Source of the DNA: Mycolicibacterium flavescens
Lineage (GTDB): Bacteria > Actinomycetota > Actinomycetes > Mycobacteriales > Mycobacteriaceae
Reading direction: 5' to 3'
Assembly (NCBI GenBank): GCA_900637135.1
Contig: LR134353.1
Location: 806,001 to 870,000 of the forward strand
DNA: 64,000 nt
Shown here: in pieces, positions 35,773-44,805 of the stretch
How the letters are laid out: each line of letters begins with the position of its first letter
Numbering within the stretch: position 1 is the first letter of the stretch
Notes under the pieces: generated by a model
Told to the model about the DNA's origin: nothing
Database searches by the model: none
The model's input: the letters and a program-made list of their open reading frames with translations, nothing else
Translations under genes and position numbers: made by a program

Positions 35773-37506
35773 GTGAATGATGCTTCCCCCGCCGCGATGA
35801 TCCGGGAGCGCGCCGGTTTCCAACCCAACGACACAGCGTTCACGTTCATCGACTATGACCGGGACTGGAACGGTGTCCCCGAAAGCCTGACCTGGTCCCA
35901 GCTGTACCGGCGAACGACGAACGTCGCCAATGCGCTCGAACGCTGCGCGTCGCCCGGCGATCGGGCGGTGATCTCGGCGCCACAGGGGCTTGACTACATC
36001 GTCGCCTTCTACGGCGCACTGCAAGCCGGACTCATCGCCGTTCCGCTCTCCGTCCCGATGGGTGGCGTCACCGATGAGCGCGTCGATTCGGTGCTGCACG
36101 ACTCCTCGCCGGCAGTAGTTCTCACGACGTCTGCAGTCGTGGACAGCGTCACGCAGGCCGTACAGTCGCAAAGCGGCGGGGCTCCTGTGGTGATCGCTGT
36201 TGATTCGCTGGATCTCGATGCACCGCCGGGATCCGATGCCGGGTGCGAGGACGGTCCCGACATCGCGTTTCTGCAGTACACGTCCGGGTCGACCCGTACG
36301 CCGGCGGGCGTCATGGTGTCGAACAGGAACCTTCTGGTGAATTACCGGCAGCTGATGTCGGATCTGTTCGCCGACGACGGAAACGTGCCTCCACCCGACA
36401 CCACTATCGTGTCGTGGCTGCCGTTCTATCACGACATGGGCTTGATGGTCGGAATCTTCGTTCCTGTCCTGGCCGGCCTCCACGCTGTGCTCATGAGCCC
36501 GGTGGCGTTCTTGCAGCGGCCGGCGCGGTGGATGCAATTGTTGGCGAGCAACAAGCACGCATTCTCGTCGGCGCCGAACTTCGCGTTTGAAATCGCCGCG
36601 AAGAAGACGTCCGACGAGGACATGGCCGGACTCGACCTCGGTCAGCTGCGTGGAATAGGTAGCGGTAGCGAGCGCATCAATCCCGCCACCATCGAGCGCT
36701 TCACCAAGCGGTTCGCTCCCTACAACCTCGCCGAGACAGTGTTACGTCCCGGATACGGGTTGGCGGAAGCGACGGTGTATGTGGCGACCGGCCGGCCGAA
36801 CCAGGTGCCCAAGGTTGTGCGTTTCGACGCCGACAAGCTGACTGCCGGCAAGGCGGAGCGCTGCGAAAACAGGGGCGGCACACCGTTGGTCAGTTACGGG
36901 GTGCCGCACTCGCCGACGGTTCGGATCGTGGATCCCGACACGATGACCGAGTGCCCGGCGGGGGTGACTGGCGAGATCTGGGTGTACGGGGACAACGTGG
37001 CGCTGGGGTATTGGCAGAAGCCGGAGGAGACCGAAGCCACGTTCGGGGGCAGGCTTGTCGCTCCGTCGGAGGGTACGCCGGAGGGGCCGTGGTTGCGGAC
37101 TGGGGATCAGGGCTTTTTGTTCGATGACGAGTTGTTTGTCATCGGCCGTATCAAGGATCTGTTGATCGTGTACGGGCGTAATCATTCGCCTGATGACATC
37201 GAGGCCACGGTGCAGGAGATCACGCGGGGGCGGTGCGCGGCGATCGCGGTGCCGGACCGTTCGGTCGAGAAGCTGGTCGTCATCATCGAGGCTAGGAAGC
37301 GTGGCTCCGATCAGGAGGCTGCCGAGACCCTGGCTGAGGTCAAGCGCGAAGTCACCTCGGCGATATCCAACGCACACGGCCTGAACGTCGCCGATCTTGT
37401 TCTGGTGTCACCGGGATCGATCCCCATCACCACGAGCGGCAAGGTCCGGCGCGCAACCTGTGTCGACCAGTATCAGCAGCGTCAGTTCGCCCGGATAGAC
37501 GCCTAG
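35773..37506 (+). CDS. Fatty-acyl-AMP ligase (FadD/FAAL family), copy 2
   Basis: 577 residues. Same FAAL signatures as copy 1: [49 protein letters not shown] start 6 bp after the methyltransferase stop. The N-terminal domain, which holds most of the acyl pocket, differs from copy 1 throughout, whereas the C-terminal third is nearly identical, so the two enzymes probably prefer different acids or deliver to different carriers (one to the PKS, one to the NRPS) while sharing the catalytic end. Last gene of the biosynthetic operon; a perfect palindrome follows. Confidence 0.92.
   Translation: MNDASPAAMIRERAGFQPNDTAFTFIDYDRDWNGVPESLTWSQLYRRTTNVANALERCASPGDRAVISAPQGLDYIVAFYGALQAGLIAVPLSVPMGGVTDERVDSVLHDSSPAVVLTTSAVVDSVTQAVQSQSGGAPVVIAVDSLDLDAPPGSDAGCEDGPDIAFLQYTSGSTRTPAGVMVSNRNLLVNYRQLMSDLFADDGNVPPPDTTIVSWLPFYHDMGLMVGIFVPVLAGLHAVLMSPVAFLQRPARWMQLLASNKHAFSSAPNFAFEIAAKKTSDEDMAGLDLGQLRGIGSGSERINPATIERFTKRFAPYNLAETVLRPGYGLAEATVYVATGRPNQVPKVVRFDADKLTAGKAERCENRGGTPLVSYGVPHSPTVRIVDPDTMTECPAGVTGEIWVYGDNVALGYWQKPEETEATFGGRLVAPSEGTPEGPWLRTGDQGFLFDDELFVIGRIKDLLIVYGRNHSPDDIEATVQEITRGRCAAIAVPDRSVEKLVVIIEARKRGSDQEAAETLAEVKREVTSAISNAHGLNVADLVLVSPGSIPITTSGKVRRATCVDQYQQRQFARIDA
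36901..37367 (+). repeat. Near-identical tract shared by the two FAAL genes (copy 2)
   Basis: Direct-repeat partner of 34268-34734; offset 2,633 bp. The pair could recombine and delete the methyltransferase gene between them. Confidence 0.85.
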
Positions 37507-37520
37507 CCGGTCTCAGGCCG

Positions 37521-37536
37521 CGGACGCCGGCGTCCG
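37521..37536. terminator. Perfect 16-bp palindrome after the FAAL operon
   Basis: CGGACGCCGGCGTCCG is its own reverse complement, 15 bp after the second FAAL stop. It could form a G+C-rich hairpin ending the operon, or bind a dimeric regulator of the ABC genes that begin 100 bp later. No T-run follows. Confidence 0.4.
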
Positions 37537-37637
37537 ACAGGAGAGTGCGGCCGAAATCCCGGGTATCCCGTAGGTGCCCGGTCAGCGGCACGGGAAGCCG
37601 TTGACCTCATTCATTGTTGAGGTTCTACGGTGATTTC

Positions 37638-39518
37638 ATGAGCATGGAAACGGTCGCGCGGCAGACGCTGTACCGGCAGTCGCATGCCCGCGGCGGCGAT
37701 CTGCGGTCGCTGCTGAACACGGCGTTGCTGCGTCGCATCTGGCGTTTCGCTGCCCGCCACCATCCTCGGTTGCGCGCGTTCGTCGCGGTCAGCGTGGTCT
37801 CCGCGCTCCTCGGCGTCGCTACCCCCGTGCTGGCCGGCAAGGTCGTCGACGCCATCACGGCAGGATCGGCACGCACGGTTCTGCTGCTTGCGGCTGTCAT
37901 CGCGGCGGTGGCCGTTGCCGAGACTGCCGCCTCGCTGGTAACGAGGTGGTTGTCGTCGACGATCGGTGAGGGCCTCATTCTCGATTTGCGCACCGCGGTC
38001 TTCGACCACGTGCAGCGGATGCCGGTCGCCTTCTTCACCCGCACGCGGACCGGCGCGCTGGTGAGCCGGCTCGGCAACGATGTGATGGGGGCGCAACGCG
38101 CCTTCTCCGACACCCTCTCCGGTGTGGTAGCCAACCTCGTCACGCTCACGCTGACATTGGTGGTGATGCTGTCGATCTCGTGGCAGGTCACCCTGCTCTC
38201 GCTGGTGCTCGTGCCTCTTTTCATCGTTCCCGCCCGCCGGATCGGTCGCACGATGGCTCGGCTGTCCCGCGAGGCCGCCACCCACAACGCGACCATGAAT
38301 ACGCAGATGACCGAACGGTTCTCGGCGCCCGGCGCCACGCTGGTCAAGCTGTTCGGCGATCCGGCGACCGAATCGCGCGAGTTCGCGCTGCGGGCGGGCC
38401 GCGTCCGCGACATCGGCGTGAAAACCGCGATGCTGCAGTCGGTCTTCATGAACTCGCTGACGTTCATGTCGGCGTTGGCGCTCGCGCTCGTCTATGGGCT
38501 CGGCGGCGCGCTGGCCATCGGCGGCCACTTGCAGGCAGGCGCGATCGTGTCCCTGGCACTGCTGTTGACCCGCCTGTACGCGCCCCTGACCGCACTGGCC
38601 AACGCCCACGTCGAGATCGCCAGCGCGCTGGTGTCCTTCGAGCGGGTCTTCGAGGTGCTCGACCTTGAGCCGCTCATTGCGGAACGGCCGGGCGCCGTGC
38701 CGGTTCCCGCCGGTCCGGTGGCGGTGCAGTTCGACGATGTGCGGTTCTCGTACCCGTCGGCGGACAAGGTGTCGCTGGCCTCGCTGGAGGAGGTCGCCGA
38801 ACTCGACATCCGCGGCGGTGACGAAGTGCTGCACGGCATCTCGTTCACCGCGCGACCCGGGCAGATGGTGGCTCTGGTGGGTTCGTCGGGGGCGGGCAAG
38901 TCGACGATCGCGTCACTGCTCGCCCGCCTCTACGACGTCGACTCCGGCGCGGTCACACTCAACGGCGTTGATGTCCGCGACGTGTTGTTCGTGTCGCTCA
39001 AGGACACCGTCGGCGTGGTGACTCAGGACGGCCACCTGTTCCACGAGTCGATCCGGGCCAACTTGAAGCTTGCGGCGCCCGATGCCACCGACGACCAACT
39101 GTGGGAGGCGCTCGACCGGGCGCGACTCGCCGATGTGGTCGCGGAGATGCCCGACGGACTCGACACCGTGGTCGGTGAGCGGGGCTACCGCCTGTCCGGC
39201 GGACAGCGCCAGCGGTTGACGATCGCGCGGCTGCTGCTGGGTCGATCCCGGGTCGTCGTGCTCGACGAGGCCACCGCATCGCTGGACTCCGAATCGGAGG
39301 CCGCCGTTCAGCAAGCCCTCGGCGAAGCGCTCGCCGGTCGGACATCGATTGTGATCGCGCATCGGCTGTCGACCGTGCGCGCGGCCGATCTGATCCTGGT
39401 CGTCGAGGACGGTCACATCGTCGAGCGGGGCACCCATTTCGAACTGCTCGCCAACAGAGGCCGGTATGCCGAGTTGTACGAGACACAGTTCGGATCCCAG
39501 GAATCGGCAGCGGCATGA
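37638..39518 (+). CDS. ABC exporter half-transporter, permease fused to ATPase (1)
   Basis: 626 residues. N-terminal six-helix exporter domain (~35-330) then a nucleotide-binding domain with complete motifs: Walker A GSSGAGKS, signature LSGGQRQR, Walker B VVVLDEATASLD with catalytic Glu, and switch IAHRLST. All sites are canonical, so it can work as a homodimer. The ATG at 37638 is preferred over the more upstream TTG. It begins 131 bp after the lipopeptide operon and 41 bp before the next ABC gene. The cargo is unknown; export of the lipopeptide or a drug are both possible. Confidence 0.92.
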   Translation: MSMETVARQTLYRQSHARGGDLRSLLNTALLRRIWRFAARHHPRLRAFVAVSVVSALLGVATPVLAGKVVDAITAGSARTVLLLAAVIAAVAVAETAASLVTRWLSSTIGEGLILDLRTAVFDHVQRMPVAFFTRTRTGALVSRLGNDVMGAQRAFSDTLSGVVANLVTLTLTLVVMLSISWQVTLLSLVLVPLFIVPARRIGRTMARLSREAATHNATMNTQMTERFSAPGATLVKLFGDPATESREFALRAGRVRDIGVKTAMLQSVFMNSLTFMSALALALVYGLGGALAIGGHLQAGAIVSLALLLTRLYAPLTALANAHVEIASALVSFERVFEVLDLEPLIAERPGAVPVPAGPVAVQFDDVRFSYPSADKVSLASLEEVAELDIRGGDEVLHGISFTARPGQMVALVGSSGAGKSTIASLLARLYDVDSGAVTLNGVDVRDVLFVSLKDTVGVVTQDGHLFHESIRANLKLAAPDATDDQLWEALDRARLADVVAEMPDGLDTVVGERGYRLSGGQRQRLTIARLLLGRSRVVVLDEATASLDSESEAAVQQALGEALAGRTSIVIAHRLSTVRAADLILVVEDGHIVERGTHFELLANRGRYAELYETQFGSQESAAA

Positions 39519-39559
39519 CCACGCGATATCCGATTGCCTGGCATGGGAAGATGGACTAA

Positions 39560-41485
39560 GTGGTCGCCCCCGAAGCCCAGGCCCTGCGCTCCGCGCCAGC
39601 CATCGCCCCGCCACCGCAACGCCGACGCGCGAGCTCGGACCTGTGGCGGATGCTGCCGTACCTGATGCCGTATCGGGCGCGCTGGATCGCAATGGTCACG
39701 GTCGCCATCGCCAGCCTCGCCGCCACCGTGTCCATCCCACTGATGACCAAAGCCGTCATCGACGGTCCGGTGCGCCACCAGGATCAACAGGGGCTGTGGC
39801 TGCTCGGCACCGCCGCGATGGGCATCGGCGTCACCGAAGCGGTGCTGTGGTTCGTCCGCCGATGGCTGGCTGCCCGCGCCACCTTGGGTGTCGAGGCCGA
39901 TATCCGCACGGACCTCTACGCGCGGCTGCAGGTGCTGCCGATGAGCTTCCACGGACGCTGGCAGTCCGGCCAGCTGCTCTCGCGAATCATGAACGACCTC
40001 GGCACAATTCGCCGCTTCATGTCGTTCGGCTTGCTCTTCCTGCTACTCAACGGACTCCAGATCACCGTCGTCACGGCCATCCTGCTGGCGATGTACTGGC
40101 CGCTGGGCGTGGTCGTGGTGGTGTCGATCGTGCCGATCACACTGACCGTCCTGCACTTCCAACAGGAATACACCCGCTTGTCGCGGCTGGCCCAGGATCA
40201 GGCTGGTCACGTCGCCACCCACGTCGAGGAATCGGCGCTGGGGTTGCGGGTGATCAAATCCTTCGGCCGCGAGGGCTACGTCTACGACCGGTTCGACGAC
40301 CAACTCACCGATCTTTATGGCACGCAGATCGATCGCGTGTCGGTCTCGGCGAAGTTCTGGACGTTGCTCGAAGTCATCCCGAACCTGACGTTGATCGTGG
40401 TCCTCGGTTTCGGCGCCTACGCCGCCGGCGAGGGTCACGTGACCCTCGGCACGCTGGTCGCGTTCATCACGATGATGCTGTCGCTGGTCTGGCCGATCGC
40501 TTCCCTGGGCTTTTTGTTGTCGATGACGCAGGAGGCGTTCACCGCCGCGAACCGGATCACCGAGATCTTCGATACGCCAATCGATATCGTCGACGGCGCC
40601 GTTGACCAACCGCCGAGCGGCGGACGCCTGGAACTCATCGACGTCGGCTTCCGATTCCCCGACTCGGACGAGTTCGCGCTGCGCCATGTCACGGTCACCG
40701 TCGAACCGGGGGAGACGCTCGCGCTCGTCGGGTCGACGGGGTCGGGAAAGTCGGTGCTGGCCGCCCTCGTGTCTCGCCTGTACGACGTGTCCGAGGGTTC
40801 CATCCGCATCGACGGGCGCGACATTCGCGAATTCACCCTGCCCGCGCTGCGTGAAGCCGTGGCCACGGCCTTCGAAGACCCGACGCTGTTCTCCATGTCG
40901 GTCGCCGAGAACCTGAGGCTCGGACGACCGGACGCCTCCGATGACGACCTGGCCGAGGCGATCGACGTCGCGGCCGCGCACTTCGTCTACGACCTGCCCT
41001 TCGGCCTCGAGACCCGCATCGGCGAACAGGGCATGAGCCTGTCCGGTGGGCAACGGCAGCGGCTGTCGCTGGCGCGCGCGATCCTGGCGGCGCCCAAGAT
41101 CCTCGTTCTCGACGACACGCTGTCCGCGCTCGACGTCCACACCGAAGCAGTCGTCGAGGAGGCGCTGCGCCGGGTGCTGCACTCCGTCACCGGAATCGTT
41201 GTGGCGCATCGCGCGTCGACGGTCCTGCTTGCCGACAAGGTGGCCCTGCTAGAGGGCGGCACCATCACCCATGTCGGCACCCACGCCGAGCTGCTCGCCG
41301 AGGTGCCGCAGTACCGGTACCTGCTGGCCGCCGATGACGAGCTGGCCGACGGCACCGAGCGCGCGTGCGCGTGGGAGGACGATCGGGACCGCAGCCGCCT
41401 CGACCACGCCGTCGAGGAGCAGGAGGCGCTGCACCGCGACCCCGCACAGCGACGGTTCGCGGCTTCGGAGGCCGAACGCCGATGA
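39560..41485 (+). CDS. ABC exporter half-transporter (2), degenerate-site subunit
   Basis: 641 residues. Six-helix exporter domain (~25-320), then an ATPase domain with Walker A GSTGSGKS, signature LSGGQRQR, and Walker B ILVLDDTLSALD, where the catalytic glutamate is aspartate. This is typical of one half of heterodimeric exporters. GTG start with GGAAG upstream. Its stop overlaps the start of the next gene (ATGA), so the two are translationally coupled and are probably partners. Together they resemble the two halves of mycobacterial Rv0194-type multidrug exporters. A ~55-residue charged tail follows the ATPase domain. Confidence 0.92.
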   Translation: MVAPEAQALRSAPAIAPPPQRRRASSDLWRMLPYLMPYRARWIAMVTVAIASLAATVSIPLMTKAVIDGPVRHQDQQGLWLLGTAAMGIGVTEAVLWFVRRWLAARATLGVEADIRTDLYARLQVLPMSFHGRWQSGQLLSRIMNDLGTIRRFMSFGLLFLLLNGLQITVVTAILLAMYWPLGVVVVVSIVPITLTVLHFQQEYTRLSRLAQDQAGHVATHVEESALGLRVIKSFGREGYVYDRFDDQLTDLYGTQIDRVSVSAKFWTLLEVIPNLTLIVVLGFGAYAAGEGHVTLGTLVAFITMMLSLVWPIASLGFLLSMTQEAFTAANRITEIFDTPIDIVDGAVDQPPSGGRLELIDVGFRFPDSDEFALRHVTVTVEPGETLALVGSTGSGKSVLAALVSRLYDVSEGSIRIDGRDIREFTLPALREAVATAFEDPTLFSMSVAENLRLGRPDASDDDLAEAIDVAAAHFVYDLPFGLETRIGEQGMSLSGGQRQRLSLARAILAAPKILVLDDTLSALDVHTEAVVEEALRRVLHSVTGIVVAHRASTVLLADKVALLEGGTITHVGTHAELLAEVPQYRYLLAADDELADGTERACAWEDDRDRSRLDHAVEEQEALHRDPAQRRFAASEAERR

Positions 41486-43326
41486 CCGCCACCGACACCA
41501 CTGATACCGCGACACCAGAATGGCGCGGCAAGTTCGAAGAACACCAGGACGATCTGCCGATCGACGAGACCATCGACCGACGCCGCGAGGCCCGTTCGCT
41601 TCTCGGCGACCTGCTGCGCCCCTACCGCTTCACCGTCGGGCTGCTCGCCCTCGTAGTGGTCGTGGAGAACGCGGCGCGTCTGTCGGTTCCGATCCTCGTG
41701 CAGCGCGGCATCGACCGGGGCATCCCGCCGATCGTCGAAGGCGGGCCGGCCCACACGCTGCTGATGATCGTCGGCACCCTCGCCATCGTCGTGGCGGTGC
41801 AGGCCACCAGTCGGATGTTTTTCCTCCGCCGCTCCGGGCGCATCGGACAGAAAGTGCTTCTGGAGTTGCGCCGCAGGGTGTTTCGGCACTTCCAGCGCCT
41901 GGACATCGCCTTCCACGACCGGTACACCTCGGGGCGGGTGGTGAGTCGGTCCACCAACGACGTCGAAGCCATCCAGGACATGCTCGAGACCGGCTTCGAC
42001 AGCCTGGTTACCGCGGTGCTCACGCTGTTCGGCACGGCGGTCCTGCTCGTCGTGCTCGACTGGCGGCTCGGGTTGATGTGCCTGGGCGCCTTCCCGGTCT
42101 TGATCGGGCTGGTGTGGTGGTTCCGCAACGAGTCGGCGAGAACGTATCGGCGAGTACGCGAAAGCGCCGCGTTGGTGATCGTGCAGTTCGTCGAGACGAT
42201 GACGGGCATCAAGGCCGTGCAGGCCTACCGCCGCGAACCGCGCAACCAGCAGATCTTCGAAGACATCGCCGACCGCTACAAGGCCGACAACGAGCGCACC
42301 TTCCAACTGCTCGCGATCTTCATGCCGGGGGTCAAACTCGTCGGCAACCTCACCACCGGCGTGGTGCTGCTGTACGGCGGCTACCGCGTCCTGAACGGAC
42401 AGATGACCATCGGCACGCTGACCGCGTTCCTGCTGTACCTGCGCATGTTCTTCGAACCGATGCAGGAGATCTCGCAGTTCTTTAACACGTTCCAGTCGGC
42501 GGCGTCGGCGCTGGAGAAGCTGGCGGGCGTGCTCGCCCAGCGCCCGGGAATCAAAGACCCGAAGCACCCCGTGGCGCTGACCGGCGTGCGCGGCGAGATC
42601 GCCTTCCACGATGTGCGATTCCAGTACGTCGCCGACCGCCCGGTCCTGCCTGGGTTGATGCTCGAGGTGCCTGCCGGCCAGACCGTCGCGCTGGTCGGCA
42701 CCACCGGTGCGGGCAAGACCACGATCGCCAAGCTGATCGCGCGGTTCTACGATCCGACCTCTGGCTCGGTGACGCTGGACGGCGTTGACCTACGCGACCT
42801 TTCGCAGAGCGAGCTGCGCCGCCACGTTGTGATGGTCACCCAGGAGAACTTCATGTTCGACGGCACCATCGCCGACAACATCCGGTTCGGCCGGCCCGAC
42901 GCCACCGACGCCGAGGTCGCCGCTGCGGCCGAAGCCGTCGGCGCCGACCGCTTCATCGCGGCGCTGCCCGACGGATACGACACCGATGTCGCCAAACGTG
43001 GCGGCCGGCTTTCGGCGGGGCAGCGGCAACTCGTCGCGTTCGCGCGGGCGTTCCTCGCCGATCCCGCGGTGCTGATCCTCGACGAGGCGACGTCGTCGTT
43101 GGACATCCCCAGCGAGCGGATGGTTCAGCGAGCGCTCGAGACCGTGCTCGCCGATCGCACCGCGTTGGTGATCGCGCACCGGTTGTCCACCGTCCAGGTC
43201 GCCGACAGGGTGCTGGTGCTCGAGCACGGCAGGATCGTCGAGGACGGCACACCCGCCGAACTGATCGCCCGCTCGGGCGGTCACTACGCCGCACTGCACC
43301 GCGCGTGGGTGGAGTCGCTGGCGTAG
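41482..43326 (+). CDS. ABC exporter half-transporter (3), consensus-site subunit
   Basis: 614 residues. Exporter membrane domain (~45-345), then an ATPase domain with Walker A GTTGAGKT, an altered signature LSAGQRQL, and Walker B LILDEATSSLD with the catalytic Glu. The ATG overlaps the previous stop. In a heterodimer with the preceding protein, its LSAGQ would face the partner's Asp-bearing Walker B (degenerate site), while its own Walker B faces the partner's normal LSGGQ (active site). The gene converges on a flavoprotein gene with a 99-bp gap. Confidence 0.93.
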   Translation: MTATDTTDTATPEWRGKFEEHQDDLPIDETIDRRREARSLLGDLLRPYRFTVGLLALVVVVENAARLSVPILVQRGIDRGIPPIVEGGPAHTLLMIVGTLAIVVAVQATSRMFFLRRSGRIGQKVLLELRRRVFRHFQRLDIAFHDRYTSGRVVSRSTNDVEAIQDMLETGFDSLVTAVLTLFGTAVLLVVLDWRLGLMCLGAFPVLIGLVWWFRNESARTYRRVRESAALVIVQFVETMTGIKAVQAYRREPRNQQIFEDIADRYKADNERTFQLLAIFMPGVKLVGNLTTGVVLLYGGYRVLNGQMTIGTLTAFLLYLRMFFEPMQEISQFFNTFQSAASALEKLAGVLAQRPGIKDPKHPVALTGVRGEIAFHDVRFQYVADRPVLPGLMLEVPAGQTVALVGTTGAGKTTIAKLIARFYDPTSGSVTLDGVDLRDLSQSELRRHVVMVTQENFMFDGTIADNIRFGRPDATDAEVAAAAEAVGADRFIAALPDGYDTDVAKRGGRLSAGQRQLVAFARAFLADPAVLILDEATSSLDIPSERMVQRALETVLADRTALVIAHRLSTVQVADRVLVLEHGRIVEDGTPAELIARSGGHYAALHRAWVESLA

Positions 43327-43425
43327 CCGTTGCCGCCGAAACTGAAAATATGCGCGAGAATCGCGCGAAATCTCGTGCACAAGCTCAGATTCGGCGCAGG
43401 GAGCGGGATTGGGGGCGGCGCGGTG

Positions 43426-44805
43426 CTAAGCCTGCGCCAGCAGTGCTTCCAACTTCTCGTTGACCGCGGGAAGCTCCGAGGTGAGCATCGAGATGATCCG
43501 GTCGCGTGCCCGTTCGCTGACGTTGGCGGTCACATGGTGCAACGCGTTGAGCCGCGCCGCGTCCACCCACTTCATCATGTCCGGGTCGGAGAACCACTGC
43601 AGCTGGTTCTCGTTGAAGATCAACATCATCCGCAGCCAGTCGACCGGGACGTGCGGGTAGGGCACCGGCCGGCACAACGCATTGCGGGCGTCGTCGTCGG
43701 CATACGCCGTCTCGACGTGAGCGATGACGGCCGCACTGAACGCCGGCTGACACGTGCGCACCGTCTGCAGCGCGATGTGGTCGCCGTCGAAGATCGTCGT
43801 CACCGGCTCCTTGCCCAAACCGTCTGCGGTGCAGTCGATGTAGAGCACCGAGTCGCCGACCTCACGCACCCCGTCGTCGAGCGTGATCCGCCCGGGCTCG
43901 ATCGCCCGGACGTGGCCCATCCGCACGACGTCGGTGATGCGGCGCAGCTCGGACAGCTCGGCCTGCGACAGGATCGCGCACCGGTACATCGTCGGTTCGA
44001 CGGACCGGTCGATGCGTTGCAGGCAGCCCTTGTCCTCGAGTCGCTCGAACAGGTCGGGAAGCGACTCCGCCTCGCGCACCGCGGCCAATTGGTTGGCGAA
44101 ATCCCCGATCGTGTGCTTTGCGAACTGCCGGCCTGGTTGAATGGCCGCCCGGTCCAGCACCCACGACTCGCGGGGCTTGATCCACGTCATCCGCTCCGGC
44201 GCGATGCCGTGCCGCAACAGCCACAGGCACGAGTCCATCGCCGTCTTCCCCCCTCCCACAACGACATAACGGTCACGCGGGTCCGGCAGCCGCGGCAGGC
44301 TGTTGGGCGGCACGACATGGACACCGTCTGCGATGTCATAGGACGGGCGCCGCATCGACGGCACGACGACCTCGACCCGCGTCGTGACCACCCGCCGCGC
44401 CGTCACCTCGATGTCCTCGCCGCCGAATGTGCGCACCCGCCCGTCGCGGAGATACTCGCTCATTGGCAGATACGTCACCCGACCGGTCGGCAGCAGGTGC
44501 TGGGTCATCACCGCGTCGAAGTACGCGCACACCTCGGCACCGCTAGCCAGCTCGTAATAGCCTGCGTTGAGCCCGAATTGGTCGACAGTGTCGCTGCCCA
44601 GCCCCCGCGAGTTCACCCCGTAGTAGGCCGACGGCTGGTGCAGCCGCACGAACGGGTACGCCGTCGTCCAGTGACCGCCGGGCTGGTCGTTGCGGTCGAC
44701 CACCACGACCGTCGCATCCGACTCGTGGACCAACGTGTCGGTGAACGCGAGCCCCATCGCGCCCGCCCCCACGACCAAGTAGTCGGCCTCCAGCGTCCTG
44801 CCCAT
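43426..44805 (-). CDS. FAD/NAD(P)-binding oxidoreductase, flavin monooxygenase-like
   Basis: 459 residues. N-terminal dinucleotide-binding GAGAMG (residues 13-18), then GGHWTTAYPFVRLHQPS as seen in flavin-containing monooxygenase-like proteins, and a second nucleotide motif VVVGGGKTAMD around residue 200. It probably oxidises a small organic substrate with NADPH and O2. The start ATG (44805) directly abuts the stop of the epoxide hydrolase gene with no gap, so the two form an operon: the hydrolase first, then this enzyme. An oxygenase plus epoxide hydrolase suggests handling of an epoxide, but the substrate is unknown. Confidence 0.82.
   Translation of the reverse strand: MGRTLEADYLVVGAGAMGLAFTDTLVHESDATVVVVDRNDQPGGHWTTAYPFVRLHQPSAYYGVNSRGLGSDTVDQFGLNAGYYELASGAEVCAYFDAVMTQHLLPTGRVTYLPMSEYLRDGRVRTFGGEDIEVTARRVVTTRVEVVVPSMRRPSYDIADGVHVVPPNSLPRLPDPRDRYVVVGGGKTAMDSCLWLLRHGIAPERMTWIKPRESWVLDRAAIQPGRQFAKHTIGDFANQLAAVREAESLPDLFERLEDKGCLQRIDRSVEPTMYRCAILSQAELSELRRITDVVRMGHVRAIEPGRITLDDGVREVGDSVLYIDCTADGLGKEPVTTIFDGDHIALQTVRTCQPAFSAAVIAHVETAYADDDARNALCRPVPYPHVPVDWLRMMLIFNENQLQWFSDPDMMKWVDAARLNALHHVTANVSERARDRIISMLTSELPAVNEKLEALLAQA

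Noticed and set aside
34268-37367. Insertion sequence or transposon as the source of the FAAL direct repeats
   Set aside because: The repeats are coding parts of two homologous genes in the same frame; no transposase or terminal inverted repeats are present.
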